DNA of 64,000 bases, from the NCBI RefSeq assembly GCF_900110485.1, contig NZ_FODY01000022.1, forward strand, positions 18,099 through 82,098, in the 5' to 3' direction. Of this stretch, positions 34,399 through 43,637 are shown one piece after another. A program made the position numbers and the translations under genes. Within the stretch, counting starts at the first letter, position 1. Every line of letters starts with the position of its first letter. Source of the DNA: Propionispora vibrioides. GTDB taxonomy: Bacteria > Bacillota > Negativicutes > Propionisporales > Propionisporaceae. The notes below the pieces were generated by a model, which was given only the letters and a program-made list of their open reading frames with translations, was not told where the DNA came from and did not search any database.

Positions 34399-34875
34399 AT
34401 GGAACAATTTAAATTAAGCTCAATAGGGACGATCCAAATCGATGATGATGGCATGAAGGTGGTATTGGATAGAGAATATATTCCGGCCATTACGAATCTA
34501 GCGGATTTTAAGTATATCAATGTACTATGGTGGTTTGATAAATATGATAGTGCCGCATCAAGGACAAAACTTATTGAAAAGAAGCCTTACAAAAATGCCC
34601 CGGAGGTATTAGGAACTTTTGCAACACGTTCTCCGGAACGGCCAAACCCTATAGGGGTTACCTGCAGCTATGTCACGTATGTTGATTATCAAAATGGTAT
34701 TATTGGCTTGGCCTATATGGATGCCGATCATGGTACGCCTGTTCTTGATATTAAGCCCTACATGCCCAGCCTTGACAGGGTAGAAGCGCCCTTAATGCCG
34801 GAATGGTGCTCAAATTGGCCTAAAAATGTGGAAGATTCGGGAGAGTTTGATTGGAGTTCAGTCTTTAACTTTTAG
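34399..34875 (+). CDS. trmO: tRNA (N6-threonylcarbamoyladenosine37-N6)-methyltransferase, TrmO/TsaA family
   Basis: 158 residues of the UPF0066/TrmO beta-barrel SAM methyltransferase family. Signature GTFATRSPERPNPIGVTCSY near 74-93 and VLDIKPYMPSLD are conserved. E. coli TrmO methylates t6A37 of threonine tRNA; some archaeal and bacterial relatives have other substrates, so the precise target is inferred. GGAGAG precedes ATG 34399. It has its own terminator. AT-rich composition begins about here, marking the edge of the accessory region. Confidence 0.87.
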   Translation: MEQFKLSSIGTIQIDDDGMKVVLDREYIPAITNLADFKYINVLWWFDKYDSAASRTKLIEKKPYKNAPEVLGTFATRSPERPNPIGVTCSYVTYVDYQNGIIGLAYMDADHGTPVLDIKPYMPSLDRVEAPLMPEWCSNWPKNVEDSGEFDWSSVFNF

Positions 34876-34890
34876 CTTATAATGGTAAAG

Positions 34891-34933
34891 AAAGTCCTCA
34901 AGTCTTGAAAACTTTAAGGCTTGAGGACTTTCT
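34891..34933 (+). terminator. Terminator after trmO
   Basis: AAAGTCCTCAAG (34891-34902) pairs with CTTGAGGACTTT (34920-34931). The stem is nearly the same sequence as the rlmH terminator stem. Confidence 0.85.
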
Positions 34934-35118
34934 GTTGCAAGTGGGAAAAAAGAGATTGTTTTCGTGGTCGAGAAGCAAGGGGAAACATCTATGTTCAGGC
35001 CGTCTATCTACTCGTCGATAAAAAGACAGGGACGGGAGTTTTGAATATTCTTGTTGAACGGTACCGGTCGTCCGGTGAGGTGGATACCGCCTGTCCGGAC
35101 GCACGATACCGCTAAAAA
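34934..35118 (+). other. Gap before the IS21 genes; possible gene remnant
   Basis: An open frame here contains YLLVDKKTGTGVLNILVERY, which looks protein-like but matches no family I recognise and has no ribosome site. The expected IS21 terminal inverted repeat could not be identified. Confidence 0.3.
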
Positions 35119-35895
35119 TTATTCGCTTAGCCTTTTATCCAAACCATAAACCTCTCTCATTGATAAATCTTTCGTTGGATCGACGCTTTCGATGTTAATC
35201 TTGTAGGCATCATGGACAATACGATCAAGAATGGCATCATCCAGTGGCGAATCATCACCGCCAAGCTGCTCATACCAACCTTCATGGCGGTATTGGGAGC
35301 AAAAAATCGTAGATGAGCGTTTCCTGCGTCGATGAAGGAGTTCAAAGATATCCTTTGCCTCATTCGGTGTTGGTTTTAAGAGTAACCATTCATCGATAAT
35401 CAGAAGTACGGGATTGGAATATTTCTGCATGACCTTCTTGTAAGTGCCTTCATTTCTTGCATGCTCCAAGTCCAACAGGAGATCAGGAAGCCGAACGTAC
35501 TGCGTTTTGTAATAGTGCTTGCAAGCTTCCATTCCGAAGGCATTGGCCAGATACGTCTTGCCGCAGCCGGTTGCGCCGGTAATGAAAACATTTCGGAATT
35601 CTGCGATGTACTCACAAGTTGCCAAGCGTTTAACCAGGTCTTTATTGATTTTTCGTCCAGATGAATAGTTGATTCCGATGATACTTGCATCAGGTTGCTC
35701 AAACTCAGCACTTTTAATGAGTCTATGCAAGCGATTGTTTTTTCTTCTGGTGTATTCGATATCGACCATCATGCCTATGCGGTCTTCAAAGTCGATCTCC
35801 TTCATGTTAGGCTCAGATAGTTGCTGAAGGTAGGCTTCAGCCATTGCAGTCAAACGCATGCCTATCAGTTTATCAATGGTTGGATTATTGATCAT
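35119..35895 (-). CDS. istB: IS21 helper ATPase IstB
   Basis: 258 residues, full length. AAA+ ATPase of the DnaC/IstB type with Walker A in GATGCGKTYLA and Walker B in LLIIDEW, plus the arginine-rich RRRKRSSTIFCSQY region. IstB assists IstA in target capture. Its start overlaps the istA stop by 4 bp, the usual IS21 coupling. The protein looks intact, unlike its partner. Confidence 0.93.
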   Translation of the reverse strand: MINNPTIDKLIGMRLTAMAEAYLQQLSEPNMKEIDFEDRIGMMVDIEYTRRKNNRLHRLIKSAEFEQPDASIIGINYSSGRKINKDLVKRLATCEYIAEFRNVFITGATGCGKTYLANAFGMEACKHYYKTQYVRLPDLLLDLEHARNEGTYKKVMQKYSNPVLLIIDEWLLLKPTPNEAKDIFELLHRRRKRSSTIFCSQYRHEGWYEQLGGDDSPLDDAILDRIVHDAYKINIESVDPTKDLSMREVYGLDKRLSE

Positions 35896-37187
35896 TGCCC
35901 TTTACCTCCATAGTAGTTTGCGCCCCGTGTCACGCCATAATGGTTCTTTGTGGGTTTTGCTGCGTCTGGCTTTGATGGCTCTTTTGTCCCGGTGGAAAGA
36001 ATGTTTTTGATACTCTTATAACTTGGACTTGCCGTATAACTCAAAGCTTTTTCACAAGCTGCTTCTAGGCGCGATTCTGAGTGCCTAGAAGCTAATTTAA
36101 GTAAACCCATGCAACTCTTATAGGTTTGTTGTTCCACGGAACTGGAGGATAAGATGGCAATAATGGATTTGTGGGTGCCAGGCCCAATTTTCTGTGCCCA
36201 ATGCTTGAAACGATCGCCGTTCCACTCCAAATACTTCTGGTGGTCGGGTGGCATGTGTTCCAAGAGGGTGCTGTATTGCCCCTTTCGACCATAAAGTCGC
36301 TTATGGGATGCAACACGATTATGATTATAAAAGATTTCTAAAACCCTATCAGTAATCCTCACATCGACCTTGCGTTTGATATATTCATATGGTACGGAAT
36401 ATAGCATTCCCTCAAGTGATATGTGATAATTGAACTGAACGGTGGCTTGTTTCCAATCCGCCAGTTCATAAGAGGTAACTGGTAGTGGGCTTAGGAACGG
36501 CAACTCTTCGTGGTGGAAGAGACTCCACCGGCTACCTTCTTTCTTTTGAAACTCCTTTGAATTAAACACTTTAAGTTTTTCTCGGATTGCAGTATTAAGT
36601 TCTACCAACGAGAAGAATTGCTCATTTCTGAGTGCAGCAGTAATCCAAGTAGAAATGTTGCCAACGGTACCCTCGACACTTGCTTTATCTTTAGGTTTCC
36701 GAACCCTGGCTGGGATTATTGCTGTATTATAGTGCTCCGCCATTTCGTGATAAGTGACATTGAGCTTGGGTGTATACCAATCTTTCGTATGAACCACAGC
36801 AGTTTTACAGTTATCAGGAACAAGAATTTTAGCGGTACCGCCGAAAAGGTTGTACATATGGACGTGTGCTGTAATCCAAGCCCTCTGCTTTTCATTGATA
36901 AATGCTTCAACATAAGCGTACTGACTATAGGTCATAACACCAACAAAGAGAAATGCCTCAGTAATTTCTCCTGTATCAGGATCAATAATCTTGGCGGGAT
37001 CTCCCGCCCAGTCCACTTCGATCTGTTCGCCAGGTTTGCGGCTAATGTGCATGGTTGCGCGACGCTTTTGTTCATCAAGCTGAATGTAATGACAAAACTG
37101 TGAATACATCAGAGATTCTTCATCGTTAAGTCGACATTCTTCCATATACTCAGTCCAGAGCAACTTTTTACTGACACCATTTTTCAA
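35892..37187 (-). pseudogene. istA: IS21 transposase IstA lacking its N-terminal DNA-binding region
   Basis: 431 residues remain. The RNase H-fold core is complete: IEVDWAGDP (first D), VPDNCKT (second D) and KPKDKASVEGTVG (E). Normal IstA has about 70-90 further N-terminal residues with the HTH that binds the inverted repeats. Here the frame upstream of TTG 37187 reads only eight more codons before a stop at 37209-37211, and the GGGGACGG repeat starts 3 bp later. The product probably cannot bind its ends. Either the repeat inserted here or a deletion joined them. Confidence 0.85.
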
Positions 37188-37213
37188 TAGTTCGTTACGA
37201 ACGTAGAATTATC

Positions 37214-37327
37214 GGGGACGGTCCATTCGATTCATAGAATGTAAGTATATAAATATAACTATATAACTATACAAATTTAACGAGAGATTATCTAAGCCAG
37301 ATAATTAGACTCAATGGTACCGTCCCC
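37214..37327. repeat. GGGGACGG-ended repeat, copy 1
   Basis: 114 bp from GGGGACGGT to ACCGTCCCC. The interior, ATACAAATTTAACGAGAGAT then ATTATCTAAGCCAGATAAT, is shared with copies at 43861 and 59511. The ends resemble REP sequences associated with Y1-type (RAYT) transposases; no such transposase is in the window. Confidence 0.78.
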
Positions 37328-37340
37328 TGTAGGGTGTAGA

Positions 37341-37374
37341 AGCGGCAAGGTTCAGGATACTGAACTTTGCCGCT
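37341..37374. terminator. Hairpin downstream of the LysR gene
   Basis: AGCGGCAAGGTTCAG (37341-37355), GATA loop, CTGAACTTTGCCGCT (37360-37374). T-run is weak on both strands. Confidence 0.6.
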
Positions 37375-37418
37375 TGGCGGTTTGTAGTATTTGTAGGCTA
37401 TCTATATGCTGTGGCGGT

Positions 37419-38300
37419 TCATGGTGTAAGTATGGTATTTTCTACATAGGCCTTGAAATGTGTTGCAGCAGGCGACATATAGCTATTTGTTCGCCATACC
37501 ATTTGAATTACTGTTAAACAATGAGGAATACGGACACGAATAATTGAGATTTTTTGCATATCGAGTCCTGGTATAAAGGGGATTAAAGCAACGCCGTACT
37601 TAGCTCCGACAAGTCCGGCAATGGTTCTTTCCTCAAATGCCTCGAAAGAGATCTTTGGATGAAAGCCAGCATCCCGGCAAAAATCCACAACTATATCATG
37701 GAGTGCTGTTTCAGGTTTATAAAGAACAAATGGATCATTGGCCACTTCGCACAAATCAACTTGCTCCTTAGTGGCAAGTCTATGATCTTTATGAACAATT
37801 AAAAATAGCTCTTGTTTCATGATGGGGATTGAACTCAAAGTCTCCATTGGCTCTTGCTGCGTACAAAAACCAATATCTATTGTTGTAGACTCTAATTGGC
37901 TTAGAATTCTCTTTGTGGTATCTTGGTTCAACTGAAATTTAATCCCGGGCGCCTGTTTCTGAAAAGCACTAATCAGATCTGGAACAAAACTTGAGCCAAG
38001 TGGCTGAATGAAGGCAATTAAGATCGTGCCATGAGAAGGATCGATCATATTGTGTATTTCTTTCTGAGCATCTAGCAGTTCTTTTAAAGCAATATCAACA
38101 TGTCTGAGGAAAACTTCTCCGTAACGGTTTAAGACCACACCTCGACTTTTACGTTCAAATAATGGAATGCCTAGTTCTTCTTCCATTCGAGCTATTGACC
38201 TGCTCAGGGCAGATTGCGACAGAGCTAAGTCATCTGCGGCCTTTGTAAAATTGCGTTTGTTGGCAAGCGTCTGAAAGTATTTAAGTTGATGTAAGTCCAT
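37419..38300 (-). CDS. LysR family transcriptional regulator
   Basis: 293 residues: N-terminal winged HTH (FTKAADDLALSQSALSRSIA) and a two-lobed substrate-binding C-terminal domain. It is divergent from an MFS gene, the usual arrangement for a LysR regulator and its target. AGAGGTG precedes ATG 38300. An AAAGCCATGCA/TGCATGGCTTT inverted repeat in the shared upstream region is a likely binding site. The effector is unknown. Confidence 0.92.
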   Translation of the reverse strand: MDLHQLKYFQTLANKRNFTKAADDLALSQSALSRSIARMEEELGIPLFERKSRGVVLNRYGEVFLRHVDIALKELLDAQKEIHNMIDPSHGTILIAFIQPLGSSFVPDLISAFQKQAPGIKFQLNQDTTKRILSQLESTTIDIGFCTQQEPMETLSSIPIMKQELFLIVHKDHRLATKEQVDLCEVANDPFVLYKPETALHDIVVDFCRDAGFHPKISFEAFEERTIAGLVGAKYGVALIPFIPGLDMQKISIIRVRIPHCLTVIQMVWRTNSYMSPAATHFKAYVENTILTP

Positions 38301-38344
38301 GGAAATGCACCTCTGATAAAATAGTGATATTACAATTATGCATT

Positions 38345-38381
38345 AAAGCCATGCAAAAGACAATTAGTTATGCATGGCTTT
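38345..38381. promoter_or_regulatory. Candidate LysR operator
   Basis: AAAGCCATGCA (38345-38355) and TGCATGGCTTT (38371-38381) form an inverted repeat between the divergent genes. A TATAAT lies just after it for the MFS gene. Confidence 0.6.
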
Positions 38382-38429
38382 TTGATGTATAATGAACAAG
38401 CCGCATAAAACATGTATGGAGTGATTAAC

Positions 38430-39632
38430 TTGAACAACGAGAATTTATGGACTAAGAATTTTATTAGCATAACTTTCCTCAGCTTTAGTATTTTTTTTGC
38501 CTTTTATATATTACTTGCAATCCTTCCCTTATATATGCTAGGCTCACTTAATGCTAGCACAGATAAAGTAGATCTAATGGTTACGTTATTTCTAGGGGCG
38601 GCTATACTCATTCGACCTTTTGCGGGGCAATGGGTGGGTAGGTGGTCTCAGAAAAAGATCTTAATGTATTCAACTATTGCATTTTTTGCATCTACGCTTC
38701 TATATCCCTTTGCAACGAATATTAAGGCATTGCTTATTCTGCGTGGTTTTCATGGTCTGGCATTTGGTGTTATTACGACTGTAAAAGGCACTATCTGTGC
38801 TGAAATCATTCCGCCTTCTAGACGTGGTGAAGGTTTAAGCTATTTCTCACTGGCTATGTGTCTGGCCATGGTATTAGGGCCATATATCGGGCTGACTCTT
38901 GCTAATAGTAATTCTTACAATATTGCTTTTGCGATTTGTATGGGTATTTCAGCTGCAAATATTGGCCTTGTTATTATCACGAGAATTCCACAAGAGGCTA
39001 AAGAACAGAAAGAGATGTTAAGGGAGAGTAAATTTTCCTGGAATGACCTCTTCGATAAAAATGCAGCGCCATTTGCTTGTGCAATATTTATTTTAGCATG
39101 TGCCTATTCAGGTATTTCAGCCTTTCTAGCGCTGTACGCGAAAGAAATAGGCCTGGTAAAAGTAGCCAGTTATTTCTTCCTTGTTTATGCAGCATTTATG
39201 ATGGTTTCCCGTCCATTTACGGGACGATGGTGTGATAGATTGGGCAGTAAAGTTATCATTTATCCTTGTTTGGCCCTCTTTGCGGTAGGAATGCTTTTAT
39301 TAAGCCTGGCTCATTCAAGTGTACTAATTTTATTGGCTGGGGCTATCATTGGTATTGGTTATGGTTCTGTAACACCAGTATTTCAAACGCAAATTATTAA
39401 TTCAGTTGAACGTCATAGAGTTGGAATCGCAAATTCCTTATTCTTTAATTCGATGGACGCGGGTATGGCTATTGGTGCGTATGTATTGGGTATTATAGCG
39501 GGCTCTTTTGGCTATGGTGGTATTTATATGACGGGATTTATTTTGATTGTGGCCGCTACACTGCAGTACTTTGTTCTAACTTCCAGAGTGAAGTCCGAGC
39601 CGTTCTTAAAAGAGGAAGAATTTGCAGAATAA
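38430..39632 (+). CDS. MFS transporter
   Basis: 400 residues, 12 predicted membrane helices, with the MFS motif A-like GQWVGRWSQKK after helix 2 and GRWCDRLGSK in the second half. It resembles drug/small-molecule antiporters of the YfcJ-like group. TTG 38430 is preferred since GGAGTG lies 6 nt before it; ATG 38412 overlaps that site. Divergent from the LysR gene, which probably controls it, and 14 bp upstream of a Usp gene. The substrate is unknown. Confidence 0.88.
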   Translation: MNNENLWTKNFISITFLSFSIFFAFYILLAILPLYMLGSLNASTDKVDLMVTLFLGAAILIRPFAGQWVGRWSQKKILMYSTIAFFASTLLYPFATNIKALLILRGFHGLAFGVITTVKGTICAEIIPPSRRGEGLSYFSLAMCLAMVLGPYIGLTLANSNSYNIAFAICMGISAANIGLVIITRIPQEAKEQKEMLRESKFSWNDLFDKNAAPFACAIFILACAYSGISAFLALYAKEIGLVKVASYFFLVYAAFMMVSRPFTGRWCDRLGSKVIIYPCLALFAVGMLLLSLAHSSVLILLAGAIIGIGYGSVTPVFQTQIINSVERHRVGIANSLFFNSMDAGMAIGAYVLGIIAGSFGYGGIYMTGFILIVAATLQYFVLTSRVKSEPFLKEEEFAE

Positions 39633-39646
39633 TAAATTAAAGAAAC

Positions 39647-40093
39647 ATGAGTGAAGGCATGTTTAGTAAAATTTTAGTTCCTGTTGACGGGTCGACGGAA
39701 GCGATAGAGGCGGTAAAATTTGCTAGGAAAATTGCTGAGAAATTTAGCAGTGCTGTAACCTTGATTCATATCATTCAACATGCGGCGTACATTGATTCAG
39801 ACGCTCATTCGATGGTAAGCTCCATAATTAAAAGCTTGGATGAGCGAGGTAATCAAGTGCTTGCACAAGCATTAGAATTTTATCAGGACTATGAAGGTCG
39901 AGTAGCAACATGCATCGAACATGGTCATCCGGGTGTAAAAATAACGGAAATCAGTAAGGAGCAAAATTATTCATTAATCGTTATGGGACGGCGCGGTATG
40001 AGTGATATCGGTAAGCTTTTAATAGGCAGCGTTAGCAATTACGTACTTCATTATGCTGACTGCCCAACCTTAATCATTCGCGGGCATAAATAG
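39647..40093 (+). CDS. Universal stress protein (UspA family)
   Basis: 148 residues, Rossmann-like Usp fold: starts KILVPVDGSTEAIEAV and ends with the ATP-binding VMGRRGMSDIGKLLIGSVSNYV. The G-2x-G-9x-G-S pattern is intact, so ATP binding is likely. It directly follows the MFS gene and is probably co-transcribed. ATG 39659 is an alternative start. Usp proteins paired with transporters are common but their function is generally not defined. Confidence 0.9.
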   Translation: MSEGMFSKILVPVDGSTEAIEAVKFARKIAEKFSSAVTLIHIIQHAAYIDSDAHSMVSSIIKSLDERGNQVLAQALEFYQDYEGRVATCIEHGHPGVKITEISKEQNYSLIVMGRRGMSDIGKLLIGSVSNYVLHYADCPTLIIRGHK

Positions 40094-40743
40094 GGTATAG
40101 TTTAACTAAAACCGCGAAATGTAAATCAGAGGTTAAATGCTTTCAAGTGATCCCGGGTTTTAGTGAGATCAATGTCACAGACTGATACTATTGCCGTTCC
40201 GCTACACTTTCATTACGTTAATTATTGAGTTAGATACGATATGTCGGAAAGTATCTGTATCCAAGAACTTAATACCGTTAATTTCAAGGATATAGTTGCC
40301 AGTCTTTAATCCAATTTGCTCAGCCAGAGACCTTGCAGCAATATCAACACTCACAATATAAAATCCTATATCAAAATATTGAGGGCAATGAGGGCGATTT
40401 CATTGCCCTTTCCAGCACCGTTTGACCCGATACGGAGAACCTGTACCATTGGTAAAGGTGAAAAATGGCCTCAATCCTTCCCAATGCGGGGTTAGAGGAA
40501 CTTTTTTGCGGACCTAAGCGAGAAGAAAATATAAGTATCCTGATCGCCTTACAAATGTGGAAAGTCAATGCATTTTTGGGAGACGGAAAAGTCGGTAGCG
40601 TTTCAACACTGCCGACTTTTCCGTCCCAGGGGCATCTCTGTCGACATTGTTGAAAACTGATGCATAACCCAGTATAATTTAAATGGCATTCACACTTGGC
40701 GAATCCTGTGAAGTAGTAGATTAAATAGATAGGCGGATAGGTT
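40094..40743. other. 650-bp gap: PDZ-like remnant and several hairpins
   Basis: The minus strand at about 40210-40385 encodes IAARSLAEQIGLKTGNYILE and GIKFLDTDTF, the end of a PDZ domain, with no start and a TGA just upstream: a gene remnant. Hairpins: AGGGCAATGA/TCATTGCCCT (40382-40409); CCTCAATCC/GGGGTTAGAGG followed by T6 (about 40469-40510, probable terminator); and a perfect 14-bp GACGGAAAAGTCGG/CCGACTTTTCCGTC (40582-40625). No complete gene. Confidence 0.55.
40582..40625. repeat. Perfect 14-bp inverted repeat before the radical SAM gene
   Basis: GACGGAAAAGTCGG (40582-40595) and CCGACTTTTCCGTC (40612-40625) around a 16-nt loop. No T tract follows. It lies about 120 bp before the radical SAM start and could be an operator or an RNA structure. 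Confidence 0.6.
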
Positions 40744-41868
40744 ATGAAAATTTCCAAAAGCGATGCGTTGATATGGTTTGATTTTTTTTCACAATTGTCT
40801 GAGGACGAGGAAGTTAGTGTAAAACATGAAGAAATTATTTACGCTACCTTTGCGCAAATTGAGGCAGCAGTTGATCATCGAAATGATAGGTTGATGTCGG
40901 AAATTAAAGGTTTAAAAACTTTGGAAAACAGAACTATTTTTGTGGGGAATGAAAGCAAATTTCCCCTAGGATGTCGTTCTTGTCTGTTGGGAACTGGGTT
41001 GAGTGCAATTAGGAAAACGAACAAATGTAATTTAGAATGTAAGTTCTGTTATAATTATGGTGAGCTAGACGCTATTCATCCGGTTGGCGAGGGTCTGTGG
41101 GAAATTGGCGGCACAAAATTTTACGAGAAGGATATTGATTTGCTTCTTTCTATTCAGCAAAAACCTACTGGTATTTCCTACGTTTATTTAGAGCCTTTTA
41201 TGGAAATTGAAAAATATTATACGATTATAAAGAAATTTAGTGATGCTCAAATTCATCAGCATTTATACACAAATGGCACGTTAGCCACAGAAGAGACATT
41301 GAAAGCATTAGGGGAAGCCGGCCTTGATGAGATACGTTTCAACCTGGGTGCTTCTAACTGTTCGGACAAAGTTATTGGAAATATTGGATTAGCGAAAAAA
41401 TATATTAAAAGTGTAGGCATTGAAACCCCAATGACTCCGGAGTTTTTCGAAGCATTTTTTAAGAAAAAGCAAGCAATCTTCGAAACAAAACTCGATTTCA
41501 TCAATTGCGCCGAATTACATTTAAATGAGAATAACATAGGCAATTACTATGGAGAAAATATGTATATTTCCCGACATGGCTATATATCCCCAATTTGGAG
41601 CAGGGAATTAACTTTGAAATTCATGAAAATAGCCGAGGAAGAAAACTGGGATTTAGCCATTCATGATTGCTCAAACTATACAAAATTTGCAAGAGGTTTA
41701 AACTTGAGCAGCAAAGAGGGTATGTGGTTCGGCGCCAGTAATTATGCCTGTGAATTTTCTATGATTCCATACGAAATATTTATACCGATACTGAATGATG
41801 ACAGTTTCCAATTTTTAAATGAAGAAGAATTGCCTGATGACTATAAACCGGAAATTATAGATTTTTAG
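40744..41868 (+). CDS. Radical SAM protein of unknown function
   Basis: 374 residues. The cluster-binding motif is C95-x3-C99-x2-C102 (CNLECKFCYNYG), followed by radical SAM barrel features (TGISYVYLEP; YTNGTLATEETLKALGEAGL; EIRFNLGAS). An extra GCRSCLLG pair lies about 15 residues before the motif and one late Cys is in NYACEFS. It has no SPASM-type Cys cluster and no precursor peptide gene is evident nearby. The gene stands alone, AT-rich, flanked by short direct repeats. Substrate unknown. Confidence 0.85.
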   Translation: MKISKSDALIWFDFFSQLSEDEEVSVKHEEIIYATFAQIEAAVDHRNDRLMSEIKGLKTLENRTIFVGNESKFPLGCRSCLLGTGLSAIRKTNKCNLECKFCYNYGELDAIHPVGEGLWEIGGTKFYEKDIDLLLSIQQKPTGISYVYLEPFMEIEKYYTIIKKFSDAQIHQHLYTNGTLATEETLKALGEAGLDEIRFNLGASNCSDKVIGNIGLAKKYIKSVGIETPMTPEFFEAFFKKKQAIFETKLDFINCAELHLNENNIGNYYGENMYISRHGYISPIWSRELTLKFMKIAEEENWDLAIHDCSNYTKFARGLNLSSKEGMWFGASNYACEFSMIPYEIFIPILNDDSFQFLNEEELPDDYKPEIIDF

Positions 41869-42191
41869 AAGGGCGTGTCTTTTAGGAATACTCTTAACCA
41901 AACAGAAGGCATGGAAAATCGTCAAGAGGGGTATGTTTTTCCTGTTCGCCAATGGAAATTACCGTCGCTGAATCTTTAGCGCTGAAAAGCGGCGCAAAAG
42001 GATCGTTTGACTAAAACATTCGCCTAGGTCCGATATAGTGAATGTAGCATTGTAAGGGCGAAAAACGGCCTCAATCCTTGACATAACAGGGATTGGGGCA
42101 TTTGTCTTTGCTAAATAGAAATCAAATAAAAATCAATATGTTGTAGCTTAAAATAATGTAAGTATTGCCGGTGCAACGGAAGGAGAAAGAA
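41869..42191 (+). other. Gap after the radical SAM gene with a terminator
   Basis: GCCTCAATCC (42068-42077) pairs with GGGATTGGGGC (42089-42099), then a T-rich tail. The preceding stretch CATTGTAAGGGCGAAAAACGG resembles 40448-40468. Otherwise nothing recognised. Confidence 0.5.
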
Positions 42192-43637
42192 ATGAATGTA
42201 ACGTGTAATAATCTCAAAAACTCTTCCCATATTCGTTGGTTTATTTTAGCCGATGTTTTATTGGGTACATTTATGGCTACTTTGGATAGCAGTATTGTTA
42301 ATGTTGCTTTACCTACTATTTCAACCCAATTGAATGTTACGTTGTCCATTGTGCAGTGGATCGTTGTTTCTTATCTGCTGGCTATTGCAAGTCTGTTGCC
42401 GATTTTTGGCCGTTTGGCTGATATGTGGGGTAGAAACAAAGTTTATTCCATGGGTTTTCTTGTTTTTACGTTGGGGTCAGTGCTTTGCGGATTGTGCAAT
42501 ACTATCGGAATGCTTGTGGGAATGCGGGTCTTTCAGGCAGTTGGAGCTTCGATGATGATGGCTACGAATCAAGCTATTATTGTATCTAGTTTTCCTGTTA
42601 GCGAAAGGGGGCGGGCATTAGGTTTGCTAGGTACTTTTGTTGCTTTGGGTTCACTGACAGGACCGGCACTGGGTGGATTCTTAGTAAGCTGGGTAGGTTG
42701 GCGATATATTTTCTATGTCAATGTACCGATCGGAATCATCGGCTATTTGTTGGCAAATATTATTTTACCTGCCGATAAAGACAAGAAAGCTGCATCCTTT
42801 GATTACAAAGGAAGTATTCTTTTTACGATGGGTTTAATAGGAATACTATTTGCGATTAATGACGGAAATGTTTTTGGCTGGAATTCACCGATCATTCTTG
42901 GTTCTTTATTCTTGGGAGTTATCTTGTTAGCAGTATTCACTCTGGTGGAGTTTCGGTTGGAAAATCCCTTGATAAATTTCAGTATTTATCGCAACCGTGT
43001 TTTTATGTTAGGCAACTTTTCTGCATTTCTTAATTTTGCCGCTACTTTTGCTAATGCGATTATTATGCCCTTTTTCTTACAGAATGTCTTACATTATTCC
43101 AGTCTCCGAGTAGGACTAATGATGGCTTCTTTACCCGTTTGTATGGCCATCGCAGCACCGTTCAGCGGCTATGGTTCGGATAAATTCGGTCCGATATGGT
43201 TTGCTACCGGTGGGTTGTTGCTTAATACATTAGGTTATCTGTTCCTGCTGTCTGTTACAACCCATTCAACTTTTGGGGGCATTATCCCCAGTCTTATTTT
43301 AGTGGGTGTGGGAACAGGTATGTTTCAGCCTCCTAATAATAGCTTTGTTATGAGTTCGGTTAGCAAAGATCAAATCGGGATAGTAAATGGCCTGAATGCA
43401 CTAATACGAAACCTGGGTATGATCATGGGGGCATCCTTATCGGTGCTGATTCTTGAAAAATTGCAAGCCGCCATATTATCAGGGATTGCCAATCCTACAC
43501 AAATTCAGGTGGATAGTAGCTTTGTAGAAGCTTTTCACATTGTTATGGCTTTTGTGGCCGGAATCTCTGTATGTGCCGCAATTATTTCTTTTAGCAGGAA
43601 AAATTATAGTTTGTTAAAGGGGGGATTACAGGAATAG
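42192..43637 (+). CDS. DHA2-family MFS drug exporter (EmrB/QacA type)
   Basis: 481 residues, 14 predicted helices. The DHA2 hallmarks are LDSSIVNVALPTIS in helix 1, GRLADMWGRNKVY (motif A), GPALGGFLVSWVGWRYIFYVNVPIG (antiporter motif C region) and the C-terminal GLNALIRNLG. Proton-driven efflux of hydrophobic or cationic compounds is the family role. ATG 42192 has AAGGAGAAAG upstream. A stand-alone gene; it could act with the biosynthetic cluster to its right, but that cluster has its own MFS gene. Confidence 0.92.
   Translation: MNVTCNNLKNSSHIRWFILADVLLGTFMATLDSSIVNVALPTISTQLNVTLSIVQWIVVSYLLAIASLLPIFGRLADMWGRNKVYSMGFLVFTLGSVLCGLCNTIGMLVGMRVFQAVGASMMMATNQAIIVSSFPVSERGRALGLLGTFVALGSLTGPALGGFLVSWVGWRYIFYVNVPIGIIGYLLANIILPADKDKKAASFDYKGSILFTMGLIGILFAINDGNVFGWNSPIILGSLFLGVILLAVFTLVEFRLENPLINFSIYRNRVFMLGNFSAFLNFAATFANAIIMPFFLQNVLHYSSLRVGLMMASLPVCMAIAAPFSGYGSDKFGPIWFATGGLLLNTLGYLFLLSVTTHSTFGGIIPSLILVGVGTGMFQPPNNSFVMSSVSKDQIGIVNGLNALIRNLGMIMGASLSVLILEKLQAAILSGIANPTQIQVDSSFVEAFHIVMAFVAGISVCAAIISFSRKNYSLLKGGLQE

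Larger units (their letters stand above)
35119..37211 (-). mobile_element. IS21-family insertion sequence, 5'-truncated
   Basis: Adjacent istA and istB genes in the typical order with 4-bp overlap. The istA end is broken where a GGGGACGG repeat begins (37214), so the copy cannot be autonomous. Terminal inverted repeats are not recognised. Confidence 0.8.

Noticed and set aside
34921..35115. 64-residue gene before istB
   Set aside because: It starts inside the trmO terminator and lacks a ribosome site; listed only as a possible remnant.
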